A stretch of DNA of 58,941 nt from Bacillus sp. 165 (GCF_017742235.1 NZ_JAGHKQ010000015.1:1-58941), one strand, 5' to 3'. Shown: positions 48,178 to 58,077, counted from the first letter of the stretch. The notes: generated by a model not told the origin, from the sequence alone. Numbers and translations are program-made.

Positions 48178-48540
48178 ATGGCTTACAGAAAATTAGGACG
48201 TACAAGTGCTCAACGTAAAGCAATGCTACGTGACTTAGCTACAGACTTAATCATCAACGAGCGCATCCAAACTACAGAAACTCGTGCGAAGGAACTTCGT
48301 TCAGTAGTAGAAAAAATGATTACTCTTGGTAAACGTGGAGATCTTCACGCTCGTCGTCAAGCAGCAGCATTTATTCGTAATGAAATTGCTAATGCTGAAA
48401 CGAACCAAGATGCACTGCAAAAGTTATTCGCTGACATCGCACCACGTTATGCAGATCGTCAAGGCGGATATACTCGTATTGCAAAAATTGGACCTCGCCG
48501 CGGAGACGCTGCTCCAATGGTAATCATCGAGTTAGTTTAA
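48178..48540 (+). CDS. rplQ: 50S ribosomal protein L17
   Basis: 120 residues, Bacillus-length form. [20 protein letters not shown] is the conserved start; ATG 48178 follows GAAGGAGGG, and the upstream in-frame ATG at 48136 is not conserved. Last gene of the supercluster, followed by a terminator. Confidence 0.97.
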   Translation: MAYRKLGRTSAQRKAMLRDLATDLIINERIQTTETRAKELRSVVEKMITLGKRGDLHARRQAAAFIRNEIANAETNQDALQKLFADIAPRYADRQGGYTRIAKIGPRRGDAAPMVIIELV

Positions 48541-48552
48541 TACAACGCTATT

Positions 48553-48600
48553 AAAAGGGCAGGACAGTACTTTCTAAGTAACTGGTCGTGGCCCTTTTTT
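48553..48600 (+). terminator. Intrinsic terminator after rplQ
   Basis: AAAAGGGC (48553-48560) pairs with GCCCTTTT near 48591, with a longer interrupted inner stem (GGACAGTAC with GTAACTGGTC) and a T-tract. Ends the S10-spc-alpha cluster. Confidence 0.88.
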
Positions 48601-48628
48601 GCTATTTCCATTTTTATTTTGTTAGAAT
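48599..48628 (+). promoter_or_regulatory. Possible promoter of ecfA1
   Basis: TTGCTA (48599-48604) with extended -10 TGTTAGAAT ending at 48628, spacer 18. The -35 overlaps the U-tract of the preceding terminator. Confidence 0.45.
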
Positions 48629-48777
48629 CTATCATTTCGAAAGCTTATGCTTTAATAAGACTGAAGTAGCTAAAAAGGGGATAACTAATAAAAAGGCTTT
48701 GAAGGTTGTTTTGCGTCAAAATAGATTATTTCTTAGGAAATGTTGTAGAAATGTATCGAAAAGAAGGTGTGGAGAAT

Positions 48778-49614
48778 ATGGAAAGGGAAAAGCTTCGCGT
48801 TGATAAGGTTTCATTTAAGTATCCACATTCTGATTCTCCGGTTTTACGAGATATATCTTTTTCGGTTTATGAAGGAGAATGGATTTCTGTTATTGGACAA
48901 AATGGTTCTGGGAAATCTACACTGGCCAAATTGTTAAATGGGTTGTTGCTTTCAAGTTCAGGCACTATCTTAATAGGGGATAAAGTTCTGTCGGAGGAAA
49001 CAATTTGGGAAATCCGTAAAGAAGTTGGAATGGTATTTCAAAATCCAGATAATCAATTTGTAGGGACAACAGTGAAAGACGACATAGCTTTTGGATTAGA
49101 GAACAATGGAATCCCTCGCGATGAAATGGTTCAAATAATAGACGATGTGTTAGACCTTGTACATATGACTGATTTTGAAAATCAGGAGCCCCACTATCTG
49201 TCAGGAGGGCAAAAGCAAAGGGTAGCTATCGCCAGTGTGCTTGCTTTGCAGCCCTCCATATTAATTTTGGATGAAGCTACATCTATGCTTGATCCAAAAG
49301 GGAGATTAGAAGTGCTGGACACTGTACGAGAGCTTGTTAAAAAAAAGAAAATTTCAGTTATCTCTATTACTCATGATTTAGAAGAGGCTGCCTGTGCAGA
49401 CCGAATTGTTGTTTTAAATAAAGGTGAGATCTATAAAGAGGGTAGTCCGCACAGTATCTTTCAAAACGGTCAAGAGCTGCGAGAGATTGGATTAGATGTA
49501 CCATTTGCAGTGAAATTAACAGAGTTGTTACAAAGCGGCAATGTTACATTACAACATCATCTTACAATGGAAAGCTTGGTGAATGAGCTTTGGACATCTC
49601 ATTTCAAAAAGTAG
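48778..49614 (+). CDS. ecfA1: ECF transporter ATPase EcfA1
   Basis: 278-residue ABC ATPase of the group-II energy-coupling-factor transporter that powers several vitamin-binding S components. Walker [15 protein letters not shown], signature [13 protein letters not shown], Walker [15 protein letters not shown] 48778 is 8 nt after AAGGTG; upstream in-frame starts (48706) add no conserved sequence. The next gene begins inside its end, so the two ATPases are coupled and form a heterodimer. Confidence 0.95.
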   Translation: MEREKLRVDKVSFKYPHSDSPVLRDISFSVYEGEWISVIGQNGSGKSTLAKLLNGLLLSSSGTILIGDKVLSEETIWEIRKEVGMVFQNPDNQFVGTTVKDDIAFGLENNGIPRDEMVQIIDDVLDLVHMTDFENQEPHYLSGGQKQRVAIASVLALQPSILILDEATSMLDPKGRLEVLDTVRELVKKKKISVISITHDLEEAACADRIVVLNKGEIYKEGSPHSIFQNGQELREIGLDVPFAVKLTELLQSGNVTLQHHLTMESLVNELWTSHFKK

Positions 49615-50459
49615 AGCATCGATATCAAAAGGGGACACCCTTTGAGAGACAGGCGATCTATAATATAAATCTTATGCTTGAAAGTAAAAAATACTATGCT
49701 GTCATTGGACACACGGGATCTGGAAAATCTACCATCATACAGCATTTAAATGGGCTACTGCAGCCAACCTCTGGAACAGTAGAGATTGGAGAGTTCCATC
49801 TTGAAGCTAAGAAAAAAGAAAAAAAACTGAAACCTCTTCGAAAAAAAGTAGGAGTCGTATTTCAATTTCCAGAACACCAGCTATTTGAGGAAACCGTTGA
49901 AAAAGATATTTGCTTCGGTCCAATGAACTTTGGGGTTTCGCAGGAAGAGGCAAAGAAACAAGCGAAAATTGCATTAGACCTTGTTGGCTTGCCTGAAGAA
50001 TATTTAACAAAATCCCCCTTTGAACTTAGTGGAGGACAAATGCGCAGAGTGGCTATTGCGGGTATCCTTGCTATGGAGCCAGAGGTTCTAGTTTTAGATG
50101 AACCAACAGCAGGATTAGACCCAAAAGGACAAGAAGAACTAATGGGTTTATTTTATCGTCTTCATAAGGAGCAAGGCCTGACTGTAATTTTAGTTACACA
50201 CAATATGGAGGATGCTGCACGGTATGCAGATGAAATTATTGTGTTGCATAGAGGGACTATATTTTTGCAAGGGACACCGGCAGAAATATTTGCTCGTTCT
50301 GATGAATTGGATGCTATAGGGTTATCTTTGCCTCTTTCTTTGCAATATAAAAAGTTTATGGAGCAAAAACTAGGAGTTCAGCTGTTAGGTTCAGCGTTAA
50401 CGTTAGAAGATTTATCTGCTGAAATAATTGCGACCTTGAATACAGGTGATGTGCCATGA
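49590..50459 (+). CDS. ecfA2: ECF transporter ATPase EcfA2
   Basis: 289 residues; second ATPase of the ECF module. Walker [15 protein letters not shown], signature [13 protein letters not shown], Walker [13 protein letters not shown]. Start is TTG at 49590, 25 nt inside ecfA1, matching the family N-terminus [12 protein letters not shown]. Its stop overlaps ecfT. Confidence 0.94.
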   Translation: MDISFQKVEHRYQKGTPFERQAIYNINLMLESKKYYAVIGHTGSGKSTIIQHLNGLLQPTSGTVEIGEFHLEAKKKEKKLKPLRKKVGVVFQFPEHQLFEETVEKDICFGPMNFGVSQEEAKKQAKIALDLVGLPEEYLTKSPFELSGGQMRRVAIAGILAMEPEVLVLDEPTAGLDPKGQEELMGLFYRLHKEQGLTVILVTHNMEDAARYADEIIVLHRGTIFLQGTPAEIFARSDELDAIGLSLPLSLQYKKFMEQKLGVQLLGSALTLEDLSAEIIATLNTGDVP

Positions 50460-51253
50460 TGCAACAATTTATAGTCGGCAAGTATATACCAGGCGACTCT
50501 TATGTTCATCAAATGGATGCAAGAGCCAAGCTTACTATTGTATTTCTTTATGTATTTGTTGTTTTTCTTGCGAATAACGCTCTCTCATACGCTGTATTAG
50601 CTGTTTTTTCATCTGCGGCTCTATTACTATCAAGAGTACCTCTCCGCTTCCTGCTGAGAGGATTACAGCCTGTATTATGGATCTTTCTCTTTACCTTCCT
50701 CCTTCACATCTTTACAACGAAGGAAGGAACGCTGCTCTTTCAATTAGGACCGATATCAATACATGAAAAAGGTTTGCAGCAAGGAATTTATATCTCGTTG
50801 CGATTCTTGTTTCTAATCATGATGACTACGTTGCTGACATTAACAACTACTCCTATTGAAATTACGGATGGAATGGAGACGTTGCTAGCCCCATTTAAGC
50901 GTCTAGGTATGCCGGTTCATGAAATTGCTCTTATGATGTCAATTTCACTTCGATTTATCCCCACATTAATGGAGGAAACGGAAAAAATCATGAAAGCACA
51001 GTCATCGAGGGGCATTGATTTTGCAGGAGGACCAATTCAAGAGCGTTTGAAAGCCATAGTGTCATTATTAGTTCCTTTGTTTATTAATGCATTTAAACGT
51101 GCAGAAGATTTAGCTGTTGCTATGGAAGCAAGAGGATATCGAGGAGGAGAAGGAAGGACTAAGTTTCGTCAATTAAGATGGAAAACGGGAGATACCTTAG
51201 CCCTCCTCATGCTTCTTCTTCTTACAGTTCTGCTTGTTCTAATTCGTTCATAA
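50456..51253 (+). CDS. ecfT: ECF transporter transmembrane protein EcfT
   Basis: 265 residues, membrane scaffold joining the ATPases to exchangeable S components. About five to six membrane helices; the coupling motifs appear near EARGYRGG and [12 protein letters not shown] (Ala-Arg-Gly type). [19 protein letters not shown] is helix 1. Two ATGs (50456, 50459) overlap the ecfA2 stop. No S-component gene is nearby, which fits a shared group-II system. Confidence 0.94.
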   Translation: MMQQFIVGKYIPGDSYVHQMDARAKLTIVFLYVFVVFLANNALSYAVLAVFSSAALLLSRVPLRFLLRGLQPVLWIFLFTFLLHIFTTKEGTLLFQLGPISIHEKGLQQGIYISLRFLFLIMMTTLLTLTTTPIEITDGMETLLAPFKRLGMPVHEIALMMSISLRFIPTLMEETEKIMKAQSSRGIDFAGGPIQERLKAIVSLLVPLFINAFKRAEDLAVAMEARGYRGGEGRTKFRQLRWKTGDTLALLMLLLLTVLLVLIRS

Positions 51254-51267
51254 TAGGAGAGTCAAGC

Positions 51268-52011
51268 ATGGAGAGAATAAAATGTACTATTTCCTATGAT
51301 GGTACCTATTTTTATGGATATCAAATACAACCTGAAAAACGTACTGTGCAGAAAGAAATAGAAGCAGTTTTGGAAAAAATCCACAAAGGAACAAATGTTC
51401 GTGTTTATGCATCAGGACGTACAGATGCAACTGTTCATGCTAAGGGGCAGGTCCTTCATTTTGATACACCTTTATCGATTCCAGAGGACCGATGGGTAGC
51501 TGCACTTAATACAATGTTACCTTCAGATATTTCAGTCAACCTTGTAGAAAAGGTGCCAGAAACATTTCATGCTCGGTTTGATGTATGCAGTAAAGAGTAT
51601 CGGTATCGTGTTTTTTTAGCAAAGAAAAGGGATGTTTTTTCACGCAGCTATGCTTATCATTTTCCTTATTCAATAGATTTGCAAGCTATGCAAGAGGCGA
51701 TTCCGTATTTAACAGGTACTCATGATTTCACCTCATTTTGCTCTGCAAAAACAGAAATAGAGGATAAGGTACGTACCCTTTACGAATTGGAATTGCTGCA
51801 AACCGATGAAGAGCTGGTGTTTCGTTTTGTGGGAAATGGATTTTTGTACAATATGGTACGAATCCTAGTAGGAACTTTGTTAGATATTGGACAACATAAA
51901 ATAAAACCAGAGGAAATTTCTAGGATATTAGAAAAGAAAGATCGGCGTCATGCTGGGAGAACCGCTCCAGGTCACGGATTATATTTATGGCAAGTAAACT
52001 ATAACAACTAA
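51268..52011 (+). CDS. truA: tRNA pseudouridine synthase A
   Basis: 247 residues; makes pseudouridine at positions 38-40 of tRNAs. Catalytic Asp53 sits in [36 protein letters not shown] is the C-terminal family motif. ATG 51268 follows AGGAGAG, 14 nt after ecfT, so it is probably in the same transcript. Confidence 0.95.
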   Translation: MERIKCTISYDGTYFYGYQIQPEKRTVQKEIEAVLEKIHKGTNVRVYASGRTDATVHAKGQVLHFDTPLSIPEDRWVAALNTMLPSDISVNLVEKVPETFHARFDVCSKEYRYRVFLAKKRDVFSRSYAYHFPYSIDLQAMQEAIPYLTGTHDFTSFCSAKTEIEDKVRTLYELELLQTDEELVFRFVGNGFLYNMVRILVGTLLDIGQHKIKPEEISRILEKKDRRHAGRTAPGHGLYLWQVNYNN

Positions 52012-52029
52012 TCCTGGTGTAACATTTGC

Positions 52030-52058
52030 TTGACATTAGTTTCACAACAGGATATTAT
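52030..52058 (+). promoter_or_regulatory. Promoter of rplM-rpsI
   Basis: Consensus TTGACA (52030-52035) and TATTAT (52053-52058) with 17 bp spacing. Confidence 0.78.
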
Positions 52059-52077
52059 AACATATGGTATTGTTTCT

Positions 52078-52125
52078 AAAACCACGATTAGCCCCGGAAT
52101 TAATCGTGTTAAGATAAACAATAGA
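52078..52125 (+). promoter_or_regulatory. L13-type ribosomal protein leader
   Basis: CACGATTA (52083-52090) pairs with TAATCGTG (52101-52108) around GCCCCGGAAT, in the leader of rplM. The position and the CCCCGG loop resemble the known Firmicute L13 leader. Edges are approximate. Confidence 0.6.
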
Positions 52126-52162
52126 TTTTTAAGTCTAAATTGAACAATCAGGAGGGAAAAAA

Positions 52163-52600
52163 ATGCGTACGACTTTCATGGCGAAAGCTAATCAAGTTGA
52201 GCGTAAATGGTACGTTGTTGACGCTGAAGGTCAAACTTTAGGTCGTCTAGCAACTGAAGTTGCTTCTATTTTACGTGGCAAACACAAACCAACTTACACA
52301 CCACATGTTGATACTGGTGATCATGTTGTCATCATTAATGCTGACAAAATTCATTTAACTGGTAACAAATTAAACGATAAAATTTACTACCGTCACACTA
52401 TGCACCCAGGCGGTTTAAAACAAAGAACAGCTCTTGAAATGCGCACTAACTACCCTGTACAAATGTTAGAGCTTGCAATTAAAGGCATGCTTCCAAAGAA
52501 TCGTTTAGGCCGTCAAATGGCTAAGAAATTAAAAGTGTATGCTGGTACTGAGCATCCACATCAAGCACAACAACCAGAAGTTTACGAACTTCGCGGATAA
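52163..52600 (+). CDS. rplM: 50S ribosomal protein L13
   Basis: 145 residues; early-assembly 23S binder. [20 protein letters not shown] and [20 protein letters not shown] are typical. AGGAGGG site. In a two-gene unit with rpsI, as in almost all bacteria. Confidence 0.97.
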   Translation: MRTTFMAKANQVERKWYVVDAEGQTLGRLATEVASILRGKHKPTYTPHVDTGDHVVIINADKIHLTGNKLNDKIYYRHTMHPGGLKQRTALEMRTNYPVQMLELAIKGMLPKNRLGRQMAKKLKVYAGTEHPHQAQQPEVYELRG

Positions 52601-52620
52601 TTAATTAAGGAGGGTTTACT

Positions 52621-53013
52621 TTGGCACAGGTACAATATTATGGTACTGGACGTCGTAAAAGTTCAGTAGCACGTGTACGTTTAGTTCCTGGTGAAGGACG
52701 CGTAATCATTAACGGTCGTGAATTTGAAAACTACATTCCATTTGCTGCTCTACGTGAAGTAGTTAAGCAACCTCTAGTTGCAACTGAAACTCTAGGCAGC
52801 TATGATGTTCTTGTTAACGTAAACGGTGGAGGTTACACTGGTCAAGCTGGTGCAATCCGTCACGGTATCGCAAGAGCATTATTAAAAGCAGATCCAGAAT
52901 ACCGCTTAACTCTAAAGCGCGCTGGTCTATTAACTCGTGACGCACGTATGAAAGAACGTAAAAAATACGGTCTTAAAGGCGCTCGTCGTGCACCTCAGTT
53001 CTCAAAACGTTAA
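52621..53013 (+). CDS. rpsI: 30S ribosomal protein S9
   Basis: 130 residues; its C-terminal tail ending FSKR reaches the P-site t[22 protein letters not shown] and [21 protein letters not shown] are family blocks. It starts with TTG after AAGGAGGG, 20 nt after rplM. Confidence 0.97.
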   Translation: MAQVQYYGTGRRKSSVARVRLVPGEGRVIINGREFENYIPFAALREVVKQPLVATETLGSYDVLVNVNGGGYTGQAGAIRHGIARALLKADPEYRLTLKRAGLLTRDARMKERKKYGLKGARRAPQFSKR

Positions 53014-53026
53014 TTTGGACGTTTCG

Positions 53027-53061
53027 AAGACTCTCAACTATTTTGGTTGGGGGTCTTTTTT
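53027..53061 (+). terminator. Intrinsic terminator after rpsI
   Basis: AAGACTCTCAAC pairs with GTTGGGGGTCTT (G-U pairs) around TATTTTG, followed by a T-tract. Confidence 0.88.
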
Positions 53062-53309
53062 ATTGAAGAGATTTAGTCTTGGGTCCAACTCTTTGACTCA
53101 AAACATCCTTCATATCTACTTAAATAAAGGGGTTGCATGTGTCTGAGGTTAGAATTTTTTACGTTGAAGTATGAAATGTCGTTTTATAAAAGCAATGTCT
53201 TTGTTTAGTTTTTCTTCCTAATTGTTTAATACGTGGAAGATTTTTATGTAGTGAGATAATGCATGTTCCTTATTGAACCGTGGAAACTACGGAATAGGGA
53301 GGTGCGAAA

Positions 53310-53750
53310 ATGAATGTCATTACTACCCTAAAGGATAAACGACGTGATAAACAAATAAAATACGAACGAAAAATGTTGCGCGAAATATCATTAAATGTAT
53401 TGCGTAAAAACATACATCATCATTTTCAAGAATATTGTGAGAAGAACTATTCACGGAATCAATTTGAAGATTACTGTATTGAATTGGCAATTGAATCATA
53501 CTTACTAGGTGCAAGATATAGTAAGTTTGGATGTTACGGAGAATCACTAACAACAATCAAGCATCGCTCTCTTTCTGAAGAACAAAATTTGACCGAAACG
53601 TTATATCTCTTTTTGACAAATGTACACTTATTGCAAGAGACAGAACAGCGGAAACAAAGCTTGTACTACATATGTCAAAGCTTTATTGATTCTTGGTGGA
53701 AGGAAGGATTTGAAAAAGGAGAGCGGAGATATAAGCTGCGTTTACGATAA
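53310..53750 (+). CDS. DUF2521-family protein (YbaK)
   Basis: 146 residues, a conserved Bacillus family of unknown function located just before cwlD, as B. subtilis YbaK. No signal peptide or membrane segment; the N-terminus is very basic (KDKRRDKQIKYERK), and the middle is helical and rich in aromatic residues. GGGAGGTG site. The upstream 248-bp gap holds only the rpsI terminator and AT-rich DNA. Function not known. Confidence 0.82.
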   Translation: MNVITTLKDKRRDKQIKYERKMLREISLNVLRKNIHHHFQEYCEKNYSRNQFEDYCIELAIESYLLGARYSKFGCYGESLTTIKHRSLSEEQNLTETLYLFLTNVHLLQETEQRKQSLYYICQSFIDSWWKEGFEKGERRYKLRLR

Positions 53751-53754
53751 AGTA

Positions 53755-53783
53755 TCATAATCTCTCTTCTTGTCCCATATAAG
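53755..53783 (+). promoter_or_regulatory. Probable sigma-E promoter of cwlD
   Basis: TCATAAT (53755-53761), 14-bp spacer, CATATAAG (53776-53783). This fits the mother-cell sigma-E pattern (KMATATT, about 14 bp, CATACANT) with few mismatches. cwlD is expressed in sporulation in B. subtilis. Confidence 0.55.
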
Positions 53784-53815
53784 TAAATAGGAGGGACTGG
53801 CAGGAGGGAGATTAG

Positions 53816-54529
53816 ATGAAAAGGATTAAGGTTATTTCATTTATTTTAGCGGCAATATTACTTTTATTTGTACTACGATATGAATTTACTATTACAAAAT
53901 CATGGAAATCATGGAACTTGCCCTTATCCGGTAAAATCATTGTAATTGATGCAGGACATGGCGGACCAGATGGGGGAGCCGTAGGAACGCAAGATATTAT
54001 TGAAAAAGATATTACATTGGAGCTGACAAAAAAAGTACAAGATTATTTACAGGAACAAGGAGCATTGGTTATCCTTACTCGGGACGGCGATTTCGACCTT
54101 GCTGATAAAGACTTAAAAGGATATAGCAAACGAAAGGCACAAGATCTTCGCAAAAGAGTCGATATTATCAATAATTCTGATGCAGATTTTTTTGTCAGTA
54201 TTCATCTGAATGCTATCCCTATTCAAAGCTCAAAAGGGGCACAAACATTTTATTATCGTTCTTTAATTGAAAATGAACGAGCAGCTAAATTTATTCAAGC
54301 AGAGCTGCGAAATAGTTTAGAAAACACGCATCGTAGTGCTAGGACTATCGATCATGTATATGTGCTAAAGCATGCACAACCTCCAGGAGTTCTTGTTGAA
54401 GCAGGATTTTTATCGAATGTTAATGAAAGACATATGCTCAATTCTGAAAAATATCAGCAGAAAATTGCGGCAGCTATTTATCGTGGGATATTACGGTATT
54501 TTACTGAAAGAGGGGATCCTCCTAACTGA
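53816..54529 (+). CDS. cwlD: N-acetylmuramoyl-L-alanine amidase CwlD (spore cortex)
   Basis: 237 residues. With PdaA it creates muramic-delta-lactam in spore cortex, the mark recognised by germination lytic enzymes. An N-terminal membrane anchor or signal (about 5-22) is followed by an Amidase_3 domain: zinc ligands in DAGHGGPDGG (His48), Glu63 and SIHLNA, and the catalytic glutamate in VEAGFLSN. AGGAGGGAG site. A sigma-E-like promoter lies in front. Confidence 0.95.
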   Translation: MKRIKVISFILAAILLLFVLRYEFTITKSWKSWNLPLSGKIIVIDAGHGGPDGGAVGTQDIIEKDITLELTKKVQDYLQEQGALVILTRDGDFDLADKDLKGYSKRKAQDLRKRVDIINNSDADFFVSIHLNAIPIQSSKGAQTFYYRSLIENERAAKFIQAELRNSLENTHRSARTIDHVYVLKHAQPPGVLVEAGFLSNVNERHMLNSEKYQQKIAAAIYRGILRYFTERGDPPN

Positions 54530-54541
54530 TGGAGGATTTTT
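54516..54541 (+). terminator. Intrinsic terminator at the cwlD end
   Basis: ATCCTCC (54516-54522) pairs with GGAGGAT (54531-54537), followed by five T. It overlaps the cwlD stop codon. Confidence 0.7.
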
Positions 54542-54668
54542 GTTTGGGTTCAGATGTGTATTAAGAGACTGTAGCCTCTATATGATAGATGTCTCACTTA
54601 ATTGGTATATAATAATTAAATATATTTTTAATAAAAAACAAAGAATATTTTTTAAATTTCTTTTCTAA

Positions 54669-54677
54669 TGTTATACT
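54669..54677 (+). promoter_or_regulatory. Extended -10 promoter candidate for salA
   Basis: TGTTATACT (54669-54677) is a good extended -10; the -35 region is only T-rich. It lies 37 bp before the ATG. Confidence 0.45.
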
Positions 54678-54714
54678 GAAAATGTAAACGCTTATACATT
54701 GGGTGGTGGAGAGA

Positions 54715-55776
54715 ATGGTATCAAAAGAGCAAGTATTAGAAGTGTTAGCAGAACTGAAAGACCCGTTCTTACATAGAACGTTTAAAGAAACGAATGCTGT
54801 AAAAGAAGTAAACATAAAACCAGAAAAAGCACATGTCAGCCTTAAAATTGCTTTAGCAAGAACAGGAACGGCAGAACAAATGCAGTTACAAGGTACTATT
54901 GTAAAGATTATAAAAGAAATTGGAGCAGCAAGTGTCGGCTTGCGCTTTATCGAATTTACACAAGAAGAGCTGCAGGTATTTGGGGGTTCTTCAGCAGAAC
55001 AAACTGCAGATTCCTTATTGTCTCCGGATTCAAAAACAATTTTCCTTGCAGTAGCTAGCGGAAAAGGCGGTGTAGGAAAATCTACTGTGTCCGTAAACTT
55101 GGCTGTATCTCTGGCAAGGTTAGGGAAGAAAGTAGGTATTATTGACGCAGACATTTACGGATTTAGTGTACCAGATATGATGGGGATCACAAAACGTCCG
55201 GTTGTGCGCGGAGACCGTATCATTCCAGTAGAACGCTTTGGTGTAAAAGTGATTTCTATGGGATTCTTTGTAGAGGATAATGCACCTGTTATTTGGCGTG
55301 GACCTATGCTAGGTAAAATGTTAAATCATTTCTTTACAGAAGTAGAGTGGGGAGACTTAGATTATTTGGTACTTGATTTACCGCCTGGAACTGGAGATGT
55401 AGCTTTAGACTTACACTCTATGCTTCCTGCTTGTAAGGAGGTTATTGTAACCACTCCTCATCCAACTGCAGCATTTGTAGCAGCACGTGCTGGTGCAATG
55501 GCATTACGTACAGAGCATGAAGTAATTGGCGTAATTGAAAATATGTCTTATTTCGAAAGTAAAGTAACTGGAGAAAAAGAATATGTATTCGGAAAAGGTG
55601 GAGGAAATAAGCTGTCTGAAGAACTTCAAACAAAGCTTCTTGGCCAAATTCCACTCCAACAGCCTGACTGGAATGAAGAGGATTTTGCTCCGTCGGTCTA
55701 TGCAGCAGACCACCCAACGGGGAAAATTTATGAAGATATTGCTCAAAAAGTAGTACACGCTACTGTAACGGTGTAA
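54715..55776 (+). CDS. salA: Mrp/ApbC-family P-loop ATPase SalA
   Basis: 353 residues. An N-terminal MIP18/DUF59-like domain (about 1-85) is followed by a ParA/Mrp ATPase domain with deviant Walker A ASGKGGVGKSTVSVNLA and PPGTGDVALDL. Relatives carry iron-sulfur clusters; B. subtilis SalA (YbaL) also regulates scoC and exoenzymes. The C-terminal CxxC found in some ApbC proteins is not visible here. ATG 54715 is chosen; GTG codons at 54703 and 54706 lie in the ribosome binding site. Confidence 0.9.
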   Translation: MVSKEQVLEVLAELKDPFLHRTFKETNAVKEVNIKPEKAHVSLKIALARTGTAEQMQLQGTIVKIIKEIGAASVGLRFIEFTQEELQVFGGSSAEQTADSLLSPDSKTIFLAVASGKGGVGKSTVSVNLAVSLARLGKKVGIIDADIYGFSVPDMMGITKRPVVRGDRIIPVERFGVKVISMGFFVEDNAPVIWRGPMLGKMLNHFFTEVEWGDLDYLVLDLPPGTGDVALDLHSMLPACKEVIVTTPHPTAAFVAARAGAMALRTEHEVIGVIENMSYFESKVTGEKEYVFGKGGGNKLSEELQTKLLGQIPLQQPDWNEEDFAPSVYAADHPTGKIYEDIAQKVVHATVTV

Positions 55777-55808
55777 AAAAAGCCTCTTCTTAAAGAAGAG
55801 GCTTTTTA
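55775..55808. terminator. Bidirectional terminator between salA and gerD
   Basis: AAAAAGCCTCTTCT pairs with AGAAGAGGCTTTTT around TAA. It has A-runs on one side and T-runs on the other, so it serves both convergent genes. Confidence 0.93.
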
Positions 55809-56405
55809 TTGACTTTGACTATCTTTTTCTTGTCCACCTTTAGCGCTAGAGCTTTGAGCCTTTTTCTCTGCTTTTTCAATAGCTTTACTGATTACATCAA
55901 TCATTTTTACTTGGAAGAGAGGACTTTGCACAGTATCATTTAATACTTGCTGCAGATATTGTCTATAGTCTTTACTTTGCATAACATCCTGCATTTGTTT
56001 TTGAATTTCAGGGTTTTTCATGATAGAAATAACACCGCTTTGAAAGTCTGGGTCTTTCATTAACGTTTTCATCAGATTTGTTTGTGGTTTCTCCATGCTT
56101 TTAGCAAAGGTAGCTGCAAACTTCGGATCGCTGAATTGTTGCTCCCAAAACTCCTGGCCTTTTTCAGAGAGCATTGTACTTTCAATGGTTTGTTTTACAG
56201 TGGCTTCATCTAAGATAAGAGCTTGTTTGACTTGTTCATCTTGTAGAACAGCTTGAATGGCTTTTTTTCCTTCATCTGTTTGTAAGATATCCACAACCAT
56301 TTTTTTTGCTTGATCATAATCTATTTGGGCTTCCGTTTGTTCTTTTTGAGCGCATCCGGATAAAAGGAAAAGAAGGATTGACAATAAAATCGGAATCCGT
56401 TTCAT
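55806..56405 (-). CDS. gerD: Spore germination lipoprotein GerD
   Basis: 199 residues. Inner-spore-membrane lipoprotein needed to cluster germinant receptors. The signal peptide ends in lipobox LLSGC with the lipidated Cys18; the body is helical, followed by a Ser/Lys/Gln-rich tail. Coded on the - strand, convergent with salA. A sigma-G-like promoter lies upstream. Confidence 0.95.
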   Translation of the reverse strand: MKRIPILLSILLFLLSGCAQKEQTEAQIDYDQAKKMVVDILQTDEGKKAIQAVLQDEQVKQALILDEATVKQTIESTMLSEKGQEFWEQQFSDPKFAATFAKSMEKPQTNLMKTLMKDPDFQSGVISIMKNPEIQKQMQDVMQSKDYRQYLQQVLNDTVQSPLFQVKMIDVISKAIEKAEKKAQSSSAKGGQEKDSQSQ

Positions 56406-56439
56406 TAGTCGGGGCTCCTTTCAAAAAATCTCTCTTTTT

Positions 56440-56468
56440 TAATATGAATAGTTATTTAAAAAATATGC
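56440..56468 (-). promoter_or_regulatory. Probable sigma-G promoter of gerD
   Basis: Read on the - strand: GCATA (56464-56468), 17 bp spacer, CATATTA (56440-56446). This agrees with forespore sigma-G sites (GnATR, 17-18 bp, CATnnTA), matching the known sigma-G control of gerD. Confidence 0.7.
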
Positions 56469-56498
56469 GCGGCATTTACTGGTTTTTTGTAAAAGTCA

Positions 56499-56507
56499 TG
56501 TTACAAT
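56499..56507 (+). promoter_or_regulatory. Extended -10 promoter candidate for kbaA
   Basis: TGTTACAAT (56499-56507), 37 bp before the kbaA start. The best upstream hexamer, TTTACT (56475-56480), is spaced too far at 21 bp. Confidence 0.4.
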
Positions 56508-56543
56508 TTAATTAAAAAATGTAGAATAATGGGGGATTATGTC

Positions 56544-57146
56544 GTGAATAGCCGAAATTGGGTACGTTTATTCTTTTCCACGTTGTTCCTTGGTGGTATA
56601 AGTACAATTATTGTTGGATTTATTGTAAAGTGGAACAAGTATTCTAGTTTATTTGCACAAGCTGATATAAAAGAAATTCTTTCTGTGGCTGTATGGTTGC
56701 TGGGGATAGGATTTATTTTTAGTGTTATCAGTCAAATGGGATTTTTTGCGTATTTAACCGTTCATCGTTTTGGATTAGGTTTATTTCGATCCGCTTCTCT
56801 GTGGAATGCTATCCAAATCTTTGTAACCGCTTTTGTATTATTTGATTTAGTGTATCTTCGTTATACATTATTTGCCGGGGCAGATGAAAGTATTACCTTA
56901 GATATTGGGATAGCAGCTGCTATTTTAGTAATAGGATGGGCTGTGGCATATATTAAGCGTCAACAAACAAATAAAGGAGCGTTTATTCCAGCTTTGTTTT
57001 TTATGGTCGTTGTAACGGTTTTAGAATGGATACCTGCACTTCGTACCAATGATAAAGCGTGGCTGTATCTCATGCTGGTTCCTCTTCTAATTTGTAACGC
57101 ATATCAAATTCTTATATTGCATCGTTTGGTCAACAAAGAGAGCTGA
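56544..57146 (+). CDS. kbaA: KinB-signalling pathway activation protein KbaA
   Basis: 200 residues, almost wholly hydrophobic with about six membrane helices. In B. subtilis KbaA is required for activity of the sporulation kinase KinB in the phosphorelay. RNWVRLFFSTLFLGG is the first helix. GTG at 56544 is 7 nt after GGGGGA; the in-frame ATG at 56529 lies before that site. Confidence 0.93.
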   Translation: MNSRNWVRLFFSTLFLGGISTIIVGFIVKWNKYSSLFAQADIKEILSVAVWLLGIGFIFSVISQMGFFAYLTVHRFGLGLFRSASLWNAIQIFVTAFVLFDLVYLRYTLFAGADESITLDIGIAAAILVIGWAVAYIKRQQTNKGAFIPALFFMVVVTVLEWIPALRTNDKAWLYLMLVPLLICNAYQILILHRLVNKES

Positions 57147-57165
57147 TTCTTAAGAATCAGCTCTT
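57140..57165. terminator. Bidirectional terminator between kbaA and pdaB
   Basis: Perfect 26-bp palindrome with 13-base arms (57140-57152, 57153-57165) meeting at TTAA. It covers the kbaA stop. The tails are only moderately U-rich, but both genes converge here. Confidence 0.75.
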
Positions 57166-57166
57166 A

Positions 57167-57931
57167 TCAATTTACATCTGTGCTTTTCGCTTGGGTATTG
57201 GAGAGTAGCTCCGATACCGATACATTCATGTATCCATTTGCACGGAGTTTTTGAATTAATTCAGGAAGCGCTTTGTTTGTTTGGAGAGCAGAATCTGATG
57301 CATGAAGCAAAACAATATCCCCGCCATCAACGTTTTTAATTACGTTATTAATAATTTTATTGGTGCCTGGATTTTTCCAATCTTGAGAATTAATGCTCCA
57401 ATGGACTACTGTGTAGCCGAGTGCATCTGAAATTTTTAATACACTTTTGTCGAAATTTCCACTTGGCGGACGAAGGAGTTTGATGTTTTTAATACCCAGT
57501 TTTATAAATACATCTTGTGCTCGTAAAATATCACGCCTTACTTCTTGTGTCTCCATAGAGGTATAATCGTTATAGTTATAGCCCATGATACCAATTTCAT
57601 GACCATCGTCCACAATTCTTTTTACAATGTCAGGATGTCTTTCTGCCCATGCTGCAGAGAGAAAGAATGTTGCATTTTTAATGTTGTGCTGTTTAAGGGT
57701 ATTCAAGATGGGAAGTGCTTTTTCATCTCCCCAGCTGATGTCAAAGGTGAGAGCAATATTCTTTTTTTGAGTATCACCCTTATAAATTGCTTTTGGTCCT
57801 GTAGAGGTAGAAAAAACAGAGTGTTGAGAATAGGTCTGTAAAAATAAAAACCAAGCTGTAAAAAGTGAAAGGAGTACAATAAGCATTACCTGTTTTAGTT
57901 TGTTGCTGTTTGTTACAAAGAAGAAAAACAT
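57167..57931 (-). CDS. pdaB: Polysaccharide deacetylase family protein PdaB
   Basis: 254 residues. Sporulation protein needed to keep the spore cortex stable. An N-terminal membrane anchor (about 14-31) precedes a NodB domain (about 58-240): motif 1 is [11 protein letters not shown], motif 3 is LRPPSGNFD. The usual metal-binding His-x-x-x-His of motif 2 is replaced by [11 protein letters not shown], as is typical for PdaB, so classical zinc deacetylase activity is uncertain. Encoded on the - strand with a sigma-E-like promoter. Confidence 0.93.
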   Translation of the reverse strand: MFFFFVTNSNKLKQVMLIVLLSLFTAWFLFLQTYSQHSVFSTSTGPKAIYKGDTQKKNIALTFDISWGDEKALPILNTLKQHNIKNATFFLSAAWAERHPDIVKRIVDDGHEIGIMGYNYNDYTSMETQEVRRDILRAQDVFIKLGIKNIKLLRPPSGNFDKSVLKISDALGYTVVHWSINSQDWKNPGTNKIINNVIKNVDGGDIVLLHASDSALQTNKALPELIQKLRANGYMNVSVSELLSNTQAKSTDVN

Positions 57932-57969
57932 ACTATCCCTCTCTTCCCTTGTCCAGTCCTTCTGACATA

Positions 57970-57998
57970 CTTATATGCGGACAAACCTCAAAAAATAA
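57970..57998 (-). promoter_or_regulatory. Probable sigma-E promoter of pdaB
   Basis: On the - strand: TTATTTT (57992-57998), 14-bp spacer, CATATAAG (57970-57977). The same -10 octamer and the preceding TTGTCC occur before cwlD. pdaB is a sigma-E gene in B. subtilis. Confidence 0.5.
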
Positions 57999-58077
57999 CT
58001 TTTATATATGTATTTGATTCATAAAAACTCAATGATTGGAAATAATTAACTTAAGCTTACGTGATTGAGGTGAAGAG

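Noticed and set aside
54594..55154. 186-codon - strand frame overlapping salA
   Set aside because: Antisense to the conserved ATPase domain; no start signals.
57167..57931. pdaB as a damaged deacetylase
   Set aside because: The altered motif 2 is a feature of the PdaB family rather than a sign of decay; the frame is intact.
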